Source of the DNA: Ceratothoa steindachneri | Taxonomy: Eukaryota; Arthropoda; Malacostraca; Isopoda; Cymothoidae | Reading direction: 5' to 3' | NCBI GenBank assembly: GCA_963969495.1 | Contig: OZ018330.1 | Coordinates: 66,598,907-66,662,906 of the forward strand | Length of the DNA: 64,000 nucleotides | Shown: piece after piece, positions 33,597 through 45,879 of the stretch | How the letters are laid out: every line of letters begins with the position of its first letter | How positions within the stretch are numbered: the first letter of the stretch is position 1 | Notes under the pieces: model-generated | Seen by the model: only the letters and a program-made list of their open reading frames with translations | What the model was told of the DNA's origin: nothing | Database searches by the model: none | Position numbers and translations under genes: made by a program

Positions 33597-36178
33597 GTTT
33601 CATGGCCTCGTAGCGACGGAAGAACCCGAAATGGTAGCCATAACAGAATCGTGGATAAAAACCTCAAACCGAGACTTTAAAGGTGAATTCACGGTTCCTG
33701 GCTACCAACTCTTCCACAAAGATAGGATAGACAGGGAGGGTGGCGGTGTAATGTTGTAAGTCAAGGATACAATCAAATCTACAAACTCCAACATTATATC
33801 CGATCACGAGCTCCTAGGCGTTGACCTAGAGATAGGTCCTGTCAGATACAGGACCCTGGTGCTTTACAGACCCCCTTTACAACCTGTTGAGAAAAACAGG
33901 GAACTGTACCAACTGCTATATGAGCTTGTTCAAGGCAGAGTGTGCATCATTATGGGTGACTTCAACAGACAAGTTGACTGGGAAACCAGAGCAGCATGTG
34001 GCGAGAGCACGCTACTCCTGGAGTTCTCCAACAACGAGTTCCTCACTCATTGGGTCAGAGAACCGACGAGAGGAGACAATATCCTTGAATTGGTCTTTAC
34101 CTCTGATAATGATATCGTTTAGGATGTCTCTGTAGGCGAAGAGCTCGGTGGCAGTGATCAACAGCTAGTTATATTTACCATCAAGATTCCGAAGGTAAGG
34201 TCTGTTGCCAGTCAATCAAGGAAGCTTGACTTGAGAAGAGCAGACTTTGCAAGCCTTCGTGGTGGGCTTACTGATGTAAGGCTAGCGGTATGCGAAGATG
34301 TTGAGGATTCGTGGAACAATTTTCAAAAATAAGTTCATGAGTCTTCAATCAAGTTTGCATCCCTCTGAAATGCCTCCGTCGGTCTTCTGTTCAACCAAAG
34401 TGGTTTAATCGAGAAATCGGCCAACTGCTTAGGGAGAAGAGAAATTCGTACCAGCGATCGAAGATCTCGGGTGCCTTTGACGAGTACCGGAGGAGAATCC
34501 CAAGTAGTTCTTCGGCTATGCAAATAGCCGTAAACCAATTTATCGTAGGATTGGGCCCTTAGGGGACGAAGAGGGTGCATTAACTCACTTAGATGCAGAA
34601 AATGCTAACCTGCTCAATGACTACTTCTCTTCAGTGTTTACTAAAGAGTGTGGTCCCATCCCCCAGCCGACGGATTCCTACTCGAGGGCTAAGCTGGAGC
34701 TAATGGACTTCACCGAAGGAGAAATAAAGAAAAAGATCGCTGACCTAAAGACGAACAAGTCCCCCGGACCGGACGTGTTTCTATCCGAGGTATTGAAGGA
34801 AGTGTGCGATGAAGTATCACGAAATCTGTGCGCTCTCTTTAACATGTCAATCTGGACCGGATGCGTTCCTAGAGACTAGCCTGAGACGGAAGTGACTCCG
34901 ATCTTCAAGAAAGGATACCCCAGCCATCCGTCAAACTCCTCACCCATCAGTTTGACTTCGATAGTCGGTAAACTCATGGAAAGCATGATAGTGGACAAGA
35001 TAACGTCTTATTTAGAGTCAAACCTGCTACTGAAGAGTTCCCAGCACGGCTTCCGAAGGCAACGGTCATGCCTGAAGAACCTTGTGGAATTCTTCCACTT
35101 CGTGTTACGTGAGCATGATCGGGATAAAGCGGTGTATGTTGTGTACCTTGACTTCAAAAAGGCCTTTGACAAGGTACCACACCGCCAGCTTCTCCGGAAA
35201 GTGCGTGCGTGGGGCATAGACGGCAAGGTAGCAGGTTGGATAGAGAGCTGGCTAAGTGACAGACGGCAACGCGTAGTGGTGAATGGTCGGGCCTCTGAAT
35301 GGGCGCCCGTATCTAGCAGTGTCCCTCAAGGTTCCATCCTGAGAACACTACTGTTTATTATCTATGTCAACGACATGGACAGAGACATGGTTGCCATAAT
35401 CTCCAAATTTGCCGACGACACCAAGCTTGGTATCAATGTGGCAAAGAAGGGGAACACTGCCCGCCTCCAAGAGGACCTTCAACGGATTAGGGAGTGGTCG
35501 GACACATGGCAAATGCCTTTCAACCTAACGAAATGCAAAGTAATGCATATCGGCCACCGAAACCCCAAATCTCAGTACATCCTTAAGGGCATTGCTCTTG
35601 AATCGAGTGACATTGAGAAGGACTTGAGTGTAACTATCACTAGTGACCTCAACTTCTCGAAACAGTGCATCGAGGCGGAGAAGAAAGCCCAAGGGATGTT
35701 AGGCTACATAAAGCGCCAGTTTAGATACCGTAACAAGGAGATAGAACTTTGTCTGTACAACTTGCTCGTTTGGCGGAACCTGGAGTATGCCGTACAATTT
35801 TGGAGTACTTCGTTTCGAAAGGATATCGCAAGGTTGGAAAGCGTACAAGCCAAGGCAACCAAGCTGATTCCCTCTATCCGAAATAAAAGTTATGAGGATA
35901 GACTAAGGGAATTAGATCTGTTCTCGCTGGAAACCCGTAGACTGCGTGGTCAGCTCATCGAAGTTTTCAAAATACTTCAAGGGTTCGACAATGTTGACTA
36001 CCGGGATATTTTCACACTGAGTGAGAACAGAACGCGCAATGACGGCTTCAAACTTGAACTAAAGCGTTACAACCGCAATCTGTGTGGAAATTTTTTCACT
36101 TACAGTATCTGCGGTAAGTGGAAGGCACTTTCAGTGGAAGTTGTCAACAGTGAATCTGTTGACCAGTTCAAGTCATGA
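33535..36178 (+). pseudogene. LINE ORF2 endonuclease-RT (copy A)
   Basis: Begins KVLLFNARSIKNMF (endonuclease N-terminus), then MVAITESWI, CIIMGDFNRQVDW and LGGSDQQLVIF. The last should be SDH, so the catalytic His is Gln. Stops interrupt at 33,757, 34,120 and 34,877, and the linker around 34,380-34,560 is shortened and frameshifted. From 34,892 a 428-codon frame holds the RT: SQHGFRRQRSCLKNL, VYLDFKKAFDKVPH, SSSVPQGSIL and SKFADDTKLG, all with catalytic Asp residues, followed by the CR1-type tail (YIKRQF, LYNLLV, LETRRLRGQLIEVFKILQG). The RT reads well for such an old copy, but the whole protein cannot be made. Confidence 0.92.
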
Positions 36179-36444
36179 CTAGACAAAGTCTTGAAAAGTG
36201 GCCGTTTAGGGACGCAAAACAATTGAGAGGCCATGTGCCTGCTCGATTGCTAGTCCAAAGGTACCCTTTTTGAATGGACCGTAAGGTCTCCTAGGGTACT
36301 TCCTTTCCTTGTTACTTTTTCAGACATAGAACCTTTGTCAGAACTCCGCCAGATACTCCCATGGATAAGAAAGATAGTTATTATGTTGGTTCATTCATAT
36401 TTCTTTCTGGAAAAATTGGTTCCTTTGTAGTTCAACAAAGGACT

Positions 36445-36619
36445 TGGACTCTACAGACTTCCCGCATTTACTGTTCGTATTTCTCAAAGATGGAAACGGA
36501 ATTTGCTTAACCCATTTTGAATAGAAATGAGAGGAAAGGAAATATTCCGGAACGAGAGTTCGAGTAACCTTTGAGGTGTATACAAAGCAAAGGAAGAAAG
36601 CTCTTTACATAGACTTTGC
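36445..36619 (+). repeat. Dispersed 180-bp repeat, right copy
   Basis: Second copy of the sequence at 31057-31238, about 115 bp beyond the presumed 3' end of LINE copy A. Direct orientation, 5.4 kb apart. Confidence 0.85.
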
Positions 36620-39300
36620 CACAGACAAATAAACTCCACTTTCCTTATCAGAGTACCAATTTAATCGATAGATTTTTTCGTCTTGTTAAATAGAAGGGTC
36701 CAGAAATATTGCCTTATCCAGTATCCATTAAATGTTATGTTTGCTAAAACTGAGGCAGCGCCGGTGTGGAAGATGATTCGGAAACGAAAGGAGAGTACGA
36801 ACCTACGTGTGAACTACTACAAGTCGAGTTTGCTGTGTGAAAGCAAGAAACCACAGCTCTTGGTAATGCATATAAAGACAATAAGAACATCCGAGAGTTC
36901 CAAAAAGTTAAGGTATATGGAGTTGTTAGAGATAAAGACCCTAGAGTTATAGTTAGAGAGGTGCATTACATCGCCAAATTTACCCTACGTTAGTTCTGCC
37001 TAAAAAGGTCCAGAATACAAGTAAGATATTAATTCAAAGATTTTAAAAATGTTAATTGTCACTATGAATTTATTATTCGGCAAGCTAAATAGCTTGCACA
37101 CGTTATACTTCTATAGGATAACTCTGAATATGAGTAAAGTAAGACAGTGTTCTAATTCTCTCGCAGCCAAAGTGGAAAAATAAATTGACCAACTTGACTT
37201 GTTGTCAGTTGTCAGGCAAGGTGATTGAACTTACCCAGAACGAATAGTCTCGCTAATTATACTCATGGATTGCTTCCTTTCTTTATAGATTAGAGGAAAT
37301 TAATTAACCAATTAAATTGTCTAGAACTCTTAACTCATACGCTAAAAGGGACTTGTTAGTTACATTGAAGGAAAATTGAATTTAAGGTACAATTTTCCAA
37401 TTAAAATCGTATCATCAAATCAATATACCTTCAGGTAGTCTAAAATACACCACAATTAGCTCAAAAAGCTAAAAATGAAATTATATTTGCTCGAATCAAC
37501 CATTTCAGGGTTAAAATAAAACTAGGAGTGAGTAAAATTTGGGGGATATTAGAAATTATCAAAATGAATGAAAGATTAGAAAATTATTTATATGCAATCA
37601 AAATATCCCTCTTCCAGAATGAATTACGAACGTTTTAACTTTCAGCTTTGAAAATTTATATTGCACTCTCATTTCATGATTTAGTTGATATAAGGCTATT
37701 GTGCGAATAACGGGACGCGGAATTTTAAATTCGAATCCTGAAAGGTAGTGAACATTCGAAACACTTAAAGCTACATTGGGAAAATCACCAATATTAGCTT
37801 TTCTAGAATATTCTGGTTATATCCTATCAACAGATACAGAGAACCAAGTCCGTTAGAAGTGGAGGCAGCCTTGATCCCAAAGGGTTCCAATGGATATGAA
37901 AGATTTTTTTATGCGCCAATGGCTTGACTCAAATATTCTACCACAGAGGTGGAGAATCCTGACGTGGTGTCAAACATTTCAGAGACAAATCTCTTGAAGG
38001 TCGTTTATATTTTTCACTGCTTTAAGCTGTAAGTATAAAGAGAAGGAAGAGTGGATAAAAAAACTAAAAGCACTCCAACAAAAAGACGATTGAGAATGAA
38101 AATTTTTTTAAACAAGCTGTAAACTCTTGAAAGAGCTCAATAAAGAAATCTGACAATGGAAAATCACTTTACCCGCTCAAAACGGTACTCTTAGGCTCCA
38201 TTAGTGCCAAAGAGTACTAACAAACTGATTTTAGAAAATGACCAAGTTGCCTTCACAGGAGAAATTTAGGTAGGCACTACGATGTAAAACAAAATTACTG
38301 AGCAACCACATTTAGGATGTTAAACTATACATTCCTATATATATTGAATAAAGCGCAATGATAGAAAATATACGTAAATTTGGCGCCAGCCTTTAATACA
38401 TTCTCTTATGAAACGCCTTTTGGGGGCATGATTTTAAAACAAGGCGCTGTTGTTTTTTTGCATTTAAGTCATATCTCTCAATCAATGTTTAATAGAAGGT
38501 TTTCTTTTCTATACCTGACGCCCAAGTGGGGGTCACACAATACGGCTTGGAGGGTGGTCCTTTCCTCCTGATTTCAGATGTACGAGTAGCAAGGGTCGTA
38601 GGAATTTATTTTGAGTTTTTTGCTGCATTTTACGAGTCCTAATTTTCTTATTTTGTAAGAAGCAACAACCACCGAAAGGATGAATTTGTGTGCCAATTTG
38701 TGATGTTAGGAGAGGTCAAAATGACGATCTGGTGAGTTCCAGTTTCATTATTTTCCAAACTAAGAAGCAAAAACCAAAGGGAGCATGAGTTTGTAAGGAC
38801 TATAGAAGTGTGCCGTTTGTTAAAGTTATCAGAAGGGAAATGTGTGGAAGATGCCCAAAGAGGAACTTACTTGCGGCACTCGATAAAAGGTAGGCACGCA
38901 ACTCTCCCAAGATGAAAAACATTGAGAATAAAGAATTATGGTAGTGTATAACATAAATACCATGTATCAGCTAACATGGTAAAGATTGCATACCCACAAT
39001 CCCGACGCCGAGGCAGCAGGGTTATCTGCCGAGGAGGTTAGACAAGTTCCCGAGAGTTACGTTTCAATGTTGCTGTGATCCACTAGGTGTCTACTCTTCA
39101 GCCTAATCAGGCCCTCGAACTTTCTTTCATATATTTTCAGTTTCCTAAATTCATCACTTTGAGATCCTCGCATCATCAATCTCTGGCTATGATTCTCTCG
39201 TTGGTTATTGAATTTGAGAAAAATATTCATTCCAATATGACATCAATTATATAGATGAAGAGATTGAAGGCTATCAATACAATTACTATGAAATTAATTA

Positions 39301-39302
<2 letters not shown>
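36620..39302. other. Unassigned AT-rich DNA
   Basis: One 89-codon plus-strand frame (36683-36952) and several shorter ones, none recognised. No repeat array. May be ordinary intergenic or intronic DNA. Confidence 0.4.
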
Positions 39303-39348
<46 letters not shown>

Positions 39349-39434
39349 CTCTCTCTTTCTCTCTCTCTCTCTTTTTTTTTTTCTCTCTCTCTCTCTCTCT
39401 TTTTTTTCTCTCTCTCTTTCTCTCTCTCTTTCTC
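39303..39434. repeat. (CT)n with T-rich interruptions
   Basis: About 130 bp of CT dinucleotides broken by runs of T. It gives a chance Leu/Ser/Phe open frame. Confidence 0.95.
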
Positions 39435-39779
39435 AGTTGCTCGTTAGCCTTTGTCTTGTTCGCAGGTGTTCAGTGTTGCGCGCTCGAAAATAATTCTTAA
39501 AATTTTTTTGGACATAATTTACTTATATTTAAAGCGATTTTTTCTTTTTTAAAATAGATTTGTTTCATTGTAACTACAATTAAATATTTTTGTGTGCATG
39601 TATATAAATAAATACATAATCGACACTATCCGGCCGGGTTTTTTGGGGGGTTTTTTTTTGCTGTCATCTCCTAAGCTCATCTTCAATAGACACCCAACTG
39701 TAAGTAATTTCTGAGTGTTAATAAATTATTTTATTTAGCAATATTGTCTTCGAGTTATCCCTTTTTTCGTTTAATTCTG

Positions 39780-40353
39780 TTCTTTCCTGTTGCTAACCGT
39801 CCTGTTACAGGCCGTTGACCAATCACAACAGAGCCTTTTTAATCCCTTAATCCGCCTCGTGTTTCTGCCAGCGCCATTTTGCTTCATCTTTCTCTCTAAG
39901 CGAGTAATTTCCTAAAAATATTTCGTTCTAAAATCATAATTTATTTAGTATATATTCCCTATTTGTTAGTGATTTTTCAGGAATAAAGATAAGTTTTAGA
40001 TACTAATTTTTCTATAATACAAGATATATCTTTTCGATTTAGTGAATTATAGATTTCCTTTCGGTTGATATTTAACGGTTGATAGGCATTGGTTTTTAGC
40101 ACGTCCTTTTTAAAATCGACCAGTCTGTAATAATAAATCTATCTATTTTGCAATTAAAATTTGTAAGTAAGTGTACATATCATATTGTTTAGCAATTTTT
40201 TTAATATAAAGTGAAGTTCTAAATACCAATTTTATCTACCGTAGGATCAAGTGTTTAATTAACGTGTATTGAATCAAGCTTTAAACGGTGTGGTCAAGTA
40301 TAAGTGTACATAAGTGAAAGTGAAGTAAAGTGAGGTTATTATAAAAAAGAAGG
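39780..40353 (+). promoter_or_regulatory. Presumed 5' UTR/promoter of LINE copy B
   Basis: An inverted-type CCAAT context (GACCAATCAC, CCAAT at 39819-39823) lies about 50 bp before GCGCCATTTTGC (39871-39882). The latter is the reverse complement of a YY1-type site (AAAATGGCGC). Then comes 470 bp of AT-rich sequence up to ATG 40354. Internal promoters with YY1 sites are known from other LINEs. That this stretch belongs to the element is inferred from position only. Confidence 0.4.
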
Positions 40354-41379
40354 ATGCCTGGAGCCCTCAAATTAAAGCATTGTTGCTTTAAATGCAAGAA
40401 TACACGTTGGATCATCGATTTTCAAGAACAATGCTTTGAGAATATCACGTCGAGAAGTGTATGCGAATTCTGCAAAATAAAAGAAAAATTTGATATCGAA
40501 AAGGCAAAATGGATGTCTGTAATAAGCTCTATAGAAAACCGCATCAATGCCCTCGAATTAAAGAACTGTACTTATCAAACAGAAGATGAAACCCTTATAG
40601 CTCGAGTAGATACTAAAATCGTGAAACTGGAACAAGAAGTCGCAATTCTCACTAACAAAATTGATACATCAAACATAAAAGACGAGGACAATTTCATCCA
40701 AGTCAGAAATAAGCGCCCATTCAAACCAATCATTCAGAAAAAAACAACAATCTCAACAAAAAATAGATATGATATATTGTCCTACGAAGAAGAGGAAGAA
40801 ACGTCTTTAGCTGGTGACTCAATAATTCGGAATCAAATCGATCACTTTGGAAGTTGGAACATCAAAAAGCGCAGATTCCGATGCTATCCAGGAATAAAGA
40901 TTGAGCAATTAACAGAACAATTAAACAACTTTGAGATGAAAAGCAAAGAGAGTCAAATCATAGCGAATGTTGGAAGCAACGATGTGTTCAACGGAAAAAA
41001 CTATCAAGGTTCGGAAAGCATAATGAATGACTACAAGAAAATGATAAAAACAATCAAGACCAAAACGGATAATGCAATTGTTGTTGGGGTGCTACCAAGA
41101 ATTTACGAGAGATACGAAAATCTAAGTCGAGCAATTGGGATAAATCATCGTCTAGAAGATCTTTGCAAGAAGGAGAATGTTAAATTTATTGACCCCTGGC
41201 TACTTTTCATCCACAACAAAGACTTATTTTCTCAGGATGGCATCCATCTTTCCACAAAAGGTAAAATGAAATATGGAGAATTGCTACAAACTAACCTACG
41301 AAATTTAATGAAAAATAAAGCACCAAGTCAAGAACCACAGGGAAACGATCGAAGCCCCAATTCAGAAGAAATCAGTTAA
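40354..41379 (+). CDS. LINE ORF1: Cys-rich finger, coiled coil, SGNH hydrolase (copy B)
   Basis: An uninterrupted 341-codon frame. Residues 6-45 carry a Cys-rich finger (KHCCFKCKNTRW ... VCEFCK), residues 45-110 predicted coiled coil with two heptad-like blocks (SSIENRINALELK, VDTKIVKLEQEVAIL), and residues 150-325 an SGNH-hydrolase fold. Catalytic blocks are visible: LAGDSIIRNQ (Ser), IIANVGSNDVFN (Gly/Asn oxyanion positions), and QDGIHLSTKGK (Asp and His). CR1/L2-clade ORF1 esterases bind the element RNA and oligomerise; the hydrolase substrate is not settled. ORF2 starts inside its 3' end. No disabling mutation is seen, so the protein could be made if transcribed. The Met 40354 start is supported by alignment with the start of copy A. 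Confidence 0.88.
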   Translation: MPGALKLKHCCFKCKNTRWIIDFQEQCFENITSRSVCEFCKIKEKFDIEKAKWMSVISSIENRINALELKNCTYQTEDETLIARVDTKIVKLEQEVAILTNKIDTSNIKDEDNFIQVRNKRPFKPIIQKKTTISTKNRYDILSYEEEEETSLAGDSIIRNQIDHFGSWNIKKRRFRCYPGIKIEQLTEQLNNFEMKSKESQIIANVGSNDVFNGKNYQGSESIMNDYKKMIKTIKTKTDNAIVVGVLPRIYERYENLSRAIGINHRLEDLCKKENVKFIDPWLLFIHNKDLFSQDGIHLSTKGKMKYGELLQTNLRNLMKNKAPSQEPQGNDRSPNSEEIS

Positions 41380-44131
41380 ACACATTAAAAACTCTATTCT
41401 TTAACGCAAGATCAATTAGAAACAAATTTACGGAGTTCAGAGCGCTGGTATTGACCAAAAAGTACGACATCATAGGAATAACTGAGACATGGATACATAC
41501 AGAGTCACGTGATATTATTTCAGAATTCCAGTTAAAAGGATACAAGTTATTTCATAAATATAGATTACAGAGAGAAGGTGGAGGTGTTCTTTTATATGTA
41601 CGCGAAGATTTGCACCCTGTAGAATGTAACACTGACTCTGTTTTTGAAATGGTAACGGTTAAAATAAACCAAAAAAAGAACCTATATGTTATTTTAGTTT
41701 ATAGGAGTCCACATCAGCTCCGGGAGACAGATAACCAATTTTATGAATACTTAACGAACATTTGTAAAGACAAGTTATCAGTGATCATTGGAGATTTTAA
41801 TTGTGCTAAAATAAACTGGCCTAACAAAACTGCAGACTCAGAAGGACAAAGATTGATTAATTTTATTGAGGATAATTTCCTGACTCAGTGGGTGAAAGAA
41901 CCAACAAGAGATGAAAACATATTGGATTTAGTGTTAACATCAGACGATGAATTTATTTCAAATTTAAATGTTGGAGACAGAATAGGAAATAGTGATCATA
42001 ACGCAGTAGATTTTGAAATTAATATACCACGTGTCCTACAAAATGACACCACCGCTAAACTTAATTTCAAAAGGGCAAATTATGCTGAACTAAGAAAGAG
42101 TTTGAGCACTTTTAGGATAAATAATGAAGAAATAAACGTAGCATGGCATGAACTTAAAAACAATCTTCTCAACAAACAGTTTCAATTCATACCACTGGCT
42201 GTTATTAAAGATAAAAATGTTAATAAACCGAAATGGCTATCTCAAGAAATTTTGAAACTCATTAGAAACAGAGATAAAACATATAAAAGGCTAAAATACA
42301 ACCATAACATAGAAAACAGGAATCATTATCTGGAATTGAGAAGAAAAGTTAAAGCCGAGATTACAAGAGCAAAACGAAATGAAGAAATAAGAGCAGCTCA
42401 AAATTGCAAAAATAATCCTAAAGAGTTCTTTGCCTTAGTAAACAGCAGAAAACCCATAAAGAACAATATTGGCCCAATAAGAGATAAGTACAATAATTTT
42501 CAGTTCGATGATATTGGAATAGCAAACACTCTCAACGAATATTTTGTATCTGTTTTCACAAAAGAGTGTAACTCGTATGACTATACAGAAACACGTGAAA
42601 TGGCTAATATTATACCACTCGAATCGGTTCGATGCAGTGTCGACAACACAAAGAAACTAATAGAGAAGATGAATAAATTTAAATCCCCGGGACCGGATAA
42701 AATATACCCAAGAGTTTTAAAAGAAGTCATAAATCAAGTAGCAGAACATCTTACGCAAATTTTCAATTTATCCCTAGAGAGTGGAATTGTTCCTCAAGAC
42801 TGGAAGATGGCAAATGTAACGCTAATATTTAAGAATGGATGTAAAGAGACTGCCAGCAATTTTCGCCCTATAAGTTTAACTTCCGTAGTTGGGAAACTCC
42901 TTGAAACTCACATTTCCAATACAATTGTAGAGCATTTAGAAAAGAATAAACTCCTAAATGATTCTCAGCATGGCTTCAGGAGAAAGAGATCTTGCCTCAC
43001 AAATTTACTAGAGTTTTTTCACTATATAAATACCTTGTACGACAATAATAGATCGGTTGACATTTTGTATCTAGACTTCCGAAAGGCATTTGCTAAAGTT
43101 CCGCATAAGAAGTTGATGTGTAAAGTAAGAGCCTTTGGAATAAAAGGCGAAATTGCAAAATGAATAGAAAATTGGCTTACGGATAGAAAACAGCGAGTAG
43201 TTATAGACGGACAAGCGTCAGAATGGGTTTCCGTTTGTAGTGGCGTCCCGCAAGGCTCTGTCCTTGACCCGTTACTATTCATTATGTACGTTAATGATAT
43301 AGATGATGGCCTACTATCGAAAATTTCTAAGTTTGCTGATGATTGTAAATTAGGAAAATGGATAATTACTGAACAGGACGTTCAAGAATTTCAAAATGAT
43401 ATTGATAAAATAGTAAGATGGACGGAAAAATGGGAATTGCCCTTAAATCTTGAAAAGTGCAAAATAATGCATATTGGTTATAATAATCCAAGGAGAGAAT
43501 ACAAACTGTTCGACAATGAGATCAAAGAAACTGAAAATGAAAAAGACCTAGGTGTCTACATTACAAACGATCTAAAGTTTTCACGGCAGTGCATCGAAGT
43601 CGAAAAGAAAGCGCAAAGGATTCTTGGATATATAAAACGCCAAATCACTTTCAAAAATAAGATTACATTCTGAATATGTACAATGCACTAGTAAGGCCAC
43701 AATTAGAATATTGTTCCCAAACCTGGTCTCCTTACTTAAGAAAAGATATTGAGAAGTTAGAAAAAGTACAAGCCAGAGCCACGAAATTGATTCCAGAACT
43801 AAGGAATTATAATTATGAAACAAGATTAGAAAGATTAAATTTATTCAGCCTTGAAACAAGAAGATTGAGAGGTCAATTAATAGAAATGTTTAAAATACTA
43901 AAAGGAATAGAAAATGTCGACTCTAATATTTGGTTTCAGTTTAGCACATCTACTACGCGATCAAACGGAATTAAAATAAAACCCAAGAATTTTCGCACAA
44001 ATATATGTGGGAACTCATTTGCGTATAAAATTGTGAACAAGTGGAATCAATTACCAGAGGATGTAGTGAAATGTAATACAGTAGAAAATTTTAAAAAGAA
44101 ATTAGACAAAATTTTAAGAAATCTAACATAA
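41319..44131 (+). pseudogene. LINE ORF2 endonuclease-RT (copy B), two lesions
   Basis: The frame is open from 41319, 60 bp inside ORF1, and reads TLKTLFFNARSIRNKFTEF into the endonuclease (GITETWIH, VIIGDFNCAKINW, IGNSDHNAVDF; all key residues present). The RT follows: KSPGPDKIYPRVLKEV, FRPISLTSVVGKLLE, DSQHGFRRKRSCL, LYLDFRKAFAKVPH, SGVPQGSVLDPLLFIMYVND and SKFADDCKLG. A TGA at 43,161-43,163 replaces the Trp codon of a 'WIENWL' motif (one G to A change). A one-base loss near 43,670 shifts the frame before YNALVRPQLEYCSQTWSP. The tail ends LDKILRNLT at 44,131. Otherwise intact, so decay is recent compared with copy A. Recognised as CR1/L2 group by domain order and the RLRGQLIEMFKIL tail. Confidence 0.93.
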
Positions 44132-44581
44132 TATGTGACGTGACTAATAAGTTAAAATAAAATTTCTATGATAATTTTAAGATTTACAAAATATTAATTG
44201 TATTTATTATAAAATATATTTATTGTATGCAATCATAATAAAATGCTTTTTGACATGAATATGTTGTAAATATTCCTTATAGCTCAGAATCATTAACCAA
44301 AGACAAAGAACGAGTTTATGTTCTAATATTGGACGAGAAACCCTAATCTAAGTTGAATGTATATATATATATATATTAGCATGTAAAATATTATATAGAA
44401 TAAGTAAGTTATGAGAAAACAGCAAATTGACAAAAAAGAGTTAACTCTTGCATAATGTAGCACAAGTAGCATAGTAAAAAGTTTGGATGTAGCAAATAAA
44501 TACAAAAAAATAAGTACCTCCATTGAAATGGAACGAATGTTCTTTTGAGGTACTTGCTATCCTTGTAACTCCTTGTAACTC

Positions 44582-44698
<117 letters not shown>

Positions 44699-45009
44699 TA
44701 AGGGGGGCCAAAGTCAGAATTGTGAGTTGTACTGTATAGAAATCATTAGAACGAACATTTGTAATATCGAAAGTACGAAAAAAACGAGAGAAGAAAGTAA
44801 TTATAAACATAAAGGCGATTAAAATAACATTGTTAGGATCAGCTCAAATATTCTTGGCACGTTTAAAAATGTCTTATTCACTCACGGTTATCTAAAACTC
44901 AAGCTCTGATTGGATGATGGGAATCCTGAATTTTGAGCCGAGCCAATCAGTAATAAGTTCTGTGACACACGCCAAGACTTGCGCTTTCTTGCTATATCTT
45001 TGTTATACT

Positions 45010-45405
45010 TCACTTTTTACTTGGACGTTTTCTTGTTTTGTTTTTTTCCTTCGTTTATTTTTAGTTTGGGGCACTTCACCACTTTTATTTACGCTTTTCT
45101 TATTTTCCTTCGTTTTATTATTTTTGGGCACCTCACCTCCATTTATTTACACTTTTCTTTTGTTTAGTTTTTCCTTCGTTTTTTAGCTTTGGTTACTTCG
45201 CATCTTTTACATTTATACGCTTTTCTTGTTTTGTTGTTTTCCTTCGTTTTTTTACTTTTGGGCACTTCATCTCTTTTAAGGACGCTTCTCTTTTGTATTT
45301 TTCTTTCGTTTTATTTAAGTTTTTGGCACTTCGCCTCTTTTATTTACGCTTTTCTTGTTTTGTTGTTTTCTTTCATATTTTAGTTTTGGACACTTTGCCT
45401 TTTTT
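45010..45405. repeat. Minisatellite, about 60-bp unit, 6-7 copies
   Basis: Each unit runs CACTTCGCCTCTTTTATTTA, CGCTTTTCTTGTTTTGTTGTT, TCCTTCG, then T-rich TTTTAGTTTTGGG. Unit length varies from 57 to 70 bp. The plus strand is strongly T-rich, which yields hydrophobic chance frames (44914-45383) that should not be read as membrane proteins. Confidence 0.8.
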
Positions 45406-45879
45406 GCTTAATTCTTTACTTTTGTAACACCTTGTTGATATTAATCTGGGCATTTTCTCTCTTTTGTTTTTAGTTTCCATATCCGGTTTTATGGTCTTGA
45501 TTTTGTAGCATGTCCCATGTAATGTTTTTAATTGTAAATTGGTCATATTTTTTCTCTTGCAGTTTCTTCGCCTTGAGAATATCGATTCTCTCTCGAATGT
45601 GTGTTGCCTTTGTTGGGTTATACCTACAAACCTATTTCATCCTTATTAAACCGACCACACATTTTATCACTTAATCCATAAATAAACAAAAACACGCTAA
45701 TTCTCAAAGTGGCTCACATAATGTCATCGGACCGTCTAAGCCGTTGCGACTTCTAGATCTCCCAACACAACGAGATAATTTAGCTTAAATTTCTCTTCAC
45801 GAGGTGAGTGCCAGTAAATTACATGTATTTCTTTGAGAGAGAGATGGTGACATCTTGAAAATGATTGAGGATCGACAAC

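Larger units (their letters stand above)
32331..36330 (+). mobile_element. CR1/L2-like LINE, decayed copy A
   Basis: Same architecture as the better-preserved element at 39.8-44.25 kb: Cys-rich finger, coiled coil and SGNH hydrolase in ORF1, endonuclease and RT in ORF2. It is visibly GC-richer than copy B, and the proteins are clearly diverged, so these are two families or old lineages rather than a recent duplication. Boundaries are estimated from coding limits. A GGTACCC...GGGTACTT inverted pair at about 36,259-36,302 may belong to its 3' untranslated region. Confidence 0.85.
39800..44250 (+). mobile_element. CR1/L2-like LINE, nearly intact copy B
   Basis: Best-preserved element of the window. 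ORF1 is complete. ORF2 overlaps its end in another frame and carries one nonsense codon and one single-base frameshift. The 3' untranslated region after 44,131 has AATAAA-like words (near 44,155 and 44,238) and no long poly(A). The 5' limit is a guess based on the change in composition near 39,800. No target duplication seen. Confidence 0.85.

Noticed and set aside
39255..39500. 81-codon Leu/Ser/Phe frame
   Set aside because: Translation of a (CT)n microsatellite.
44914..45383. Hydrophobic open frames that look like membrane proteins
   Set aside because: They are read through the T-rich 60-bp minisatellite; the protein repeats follow the DNA period and all three frames look alike.
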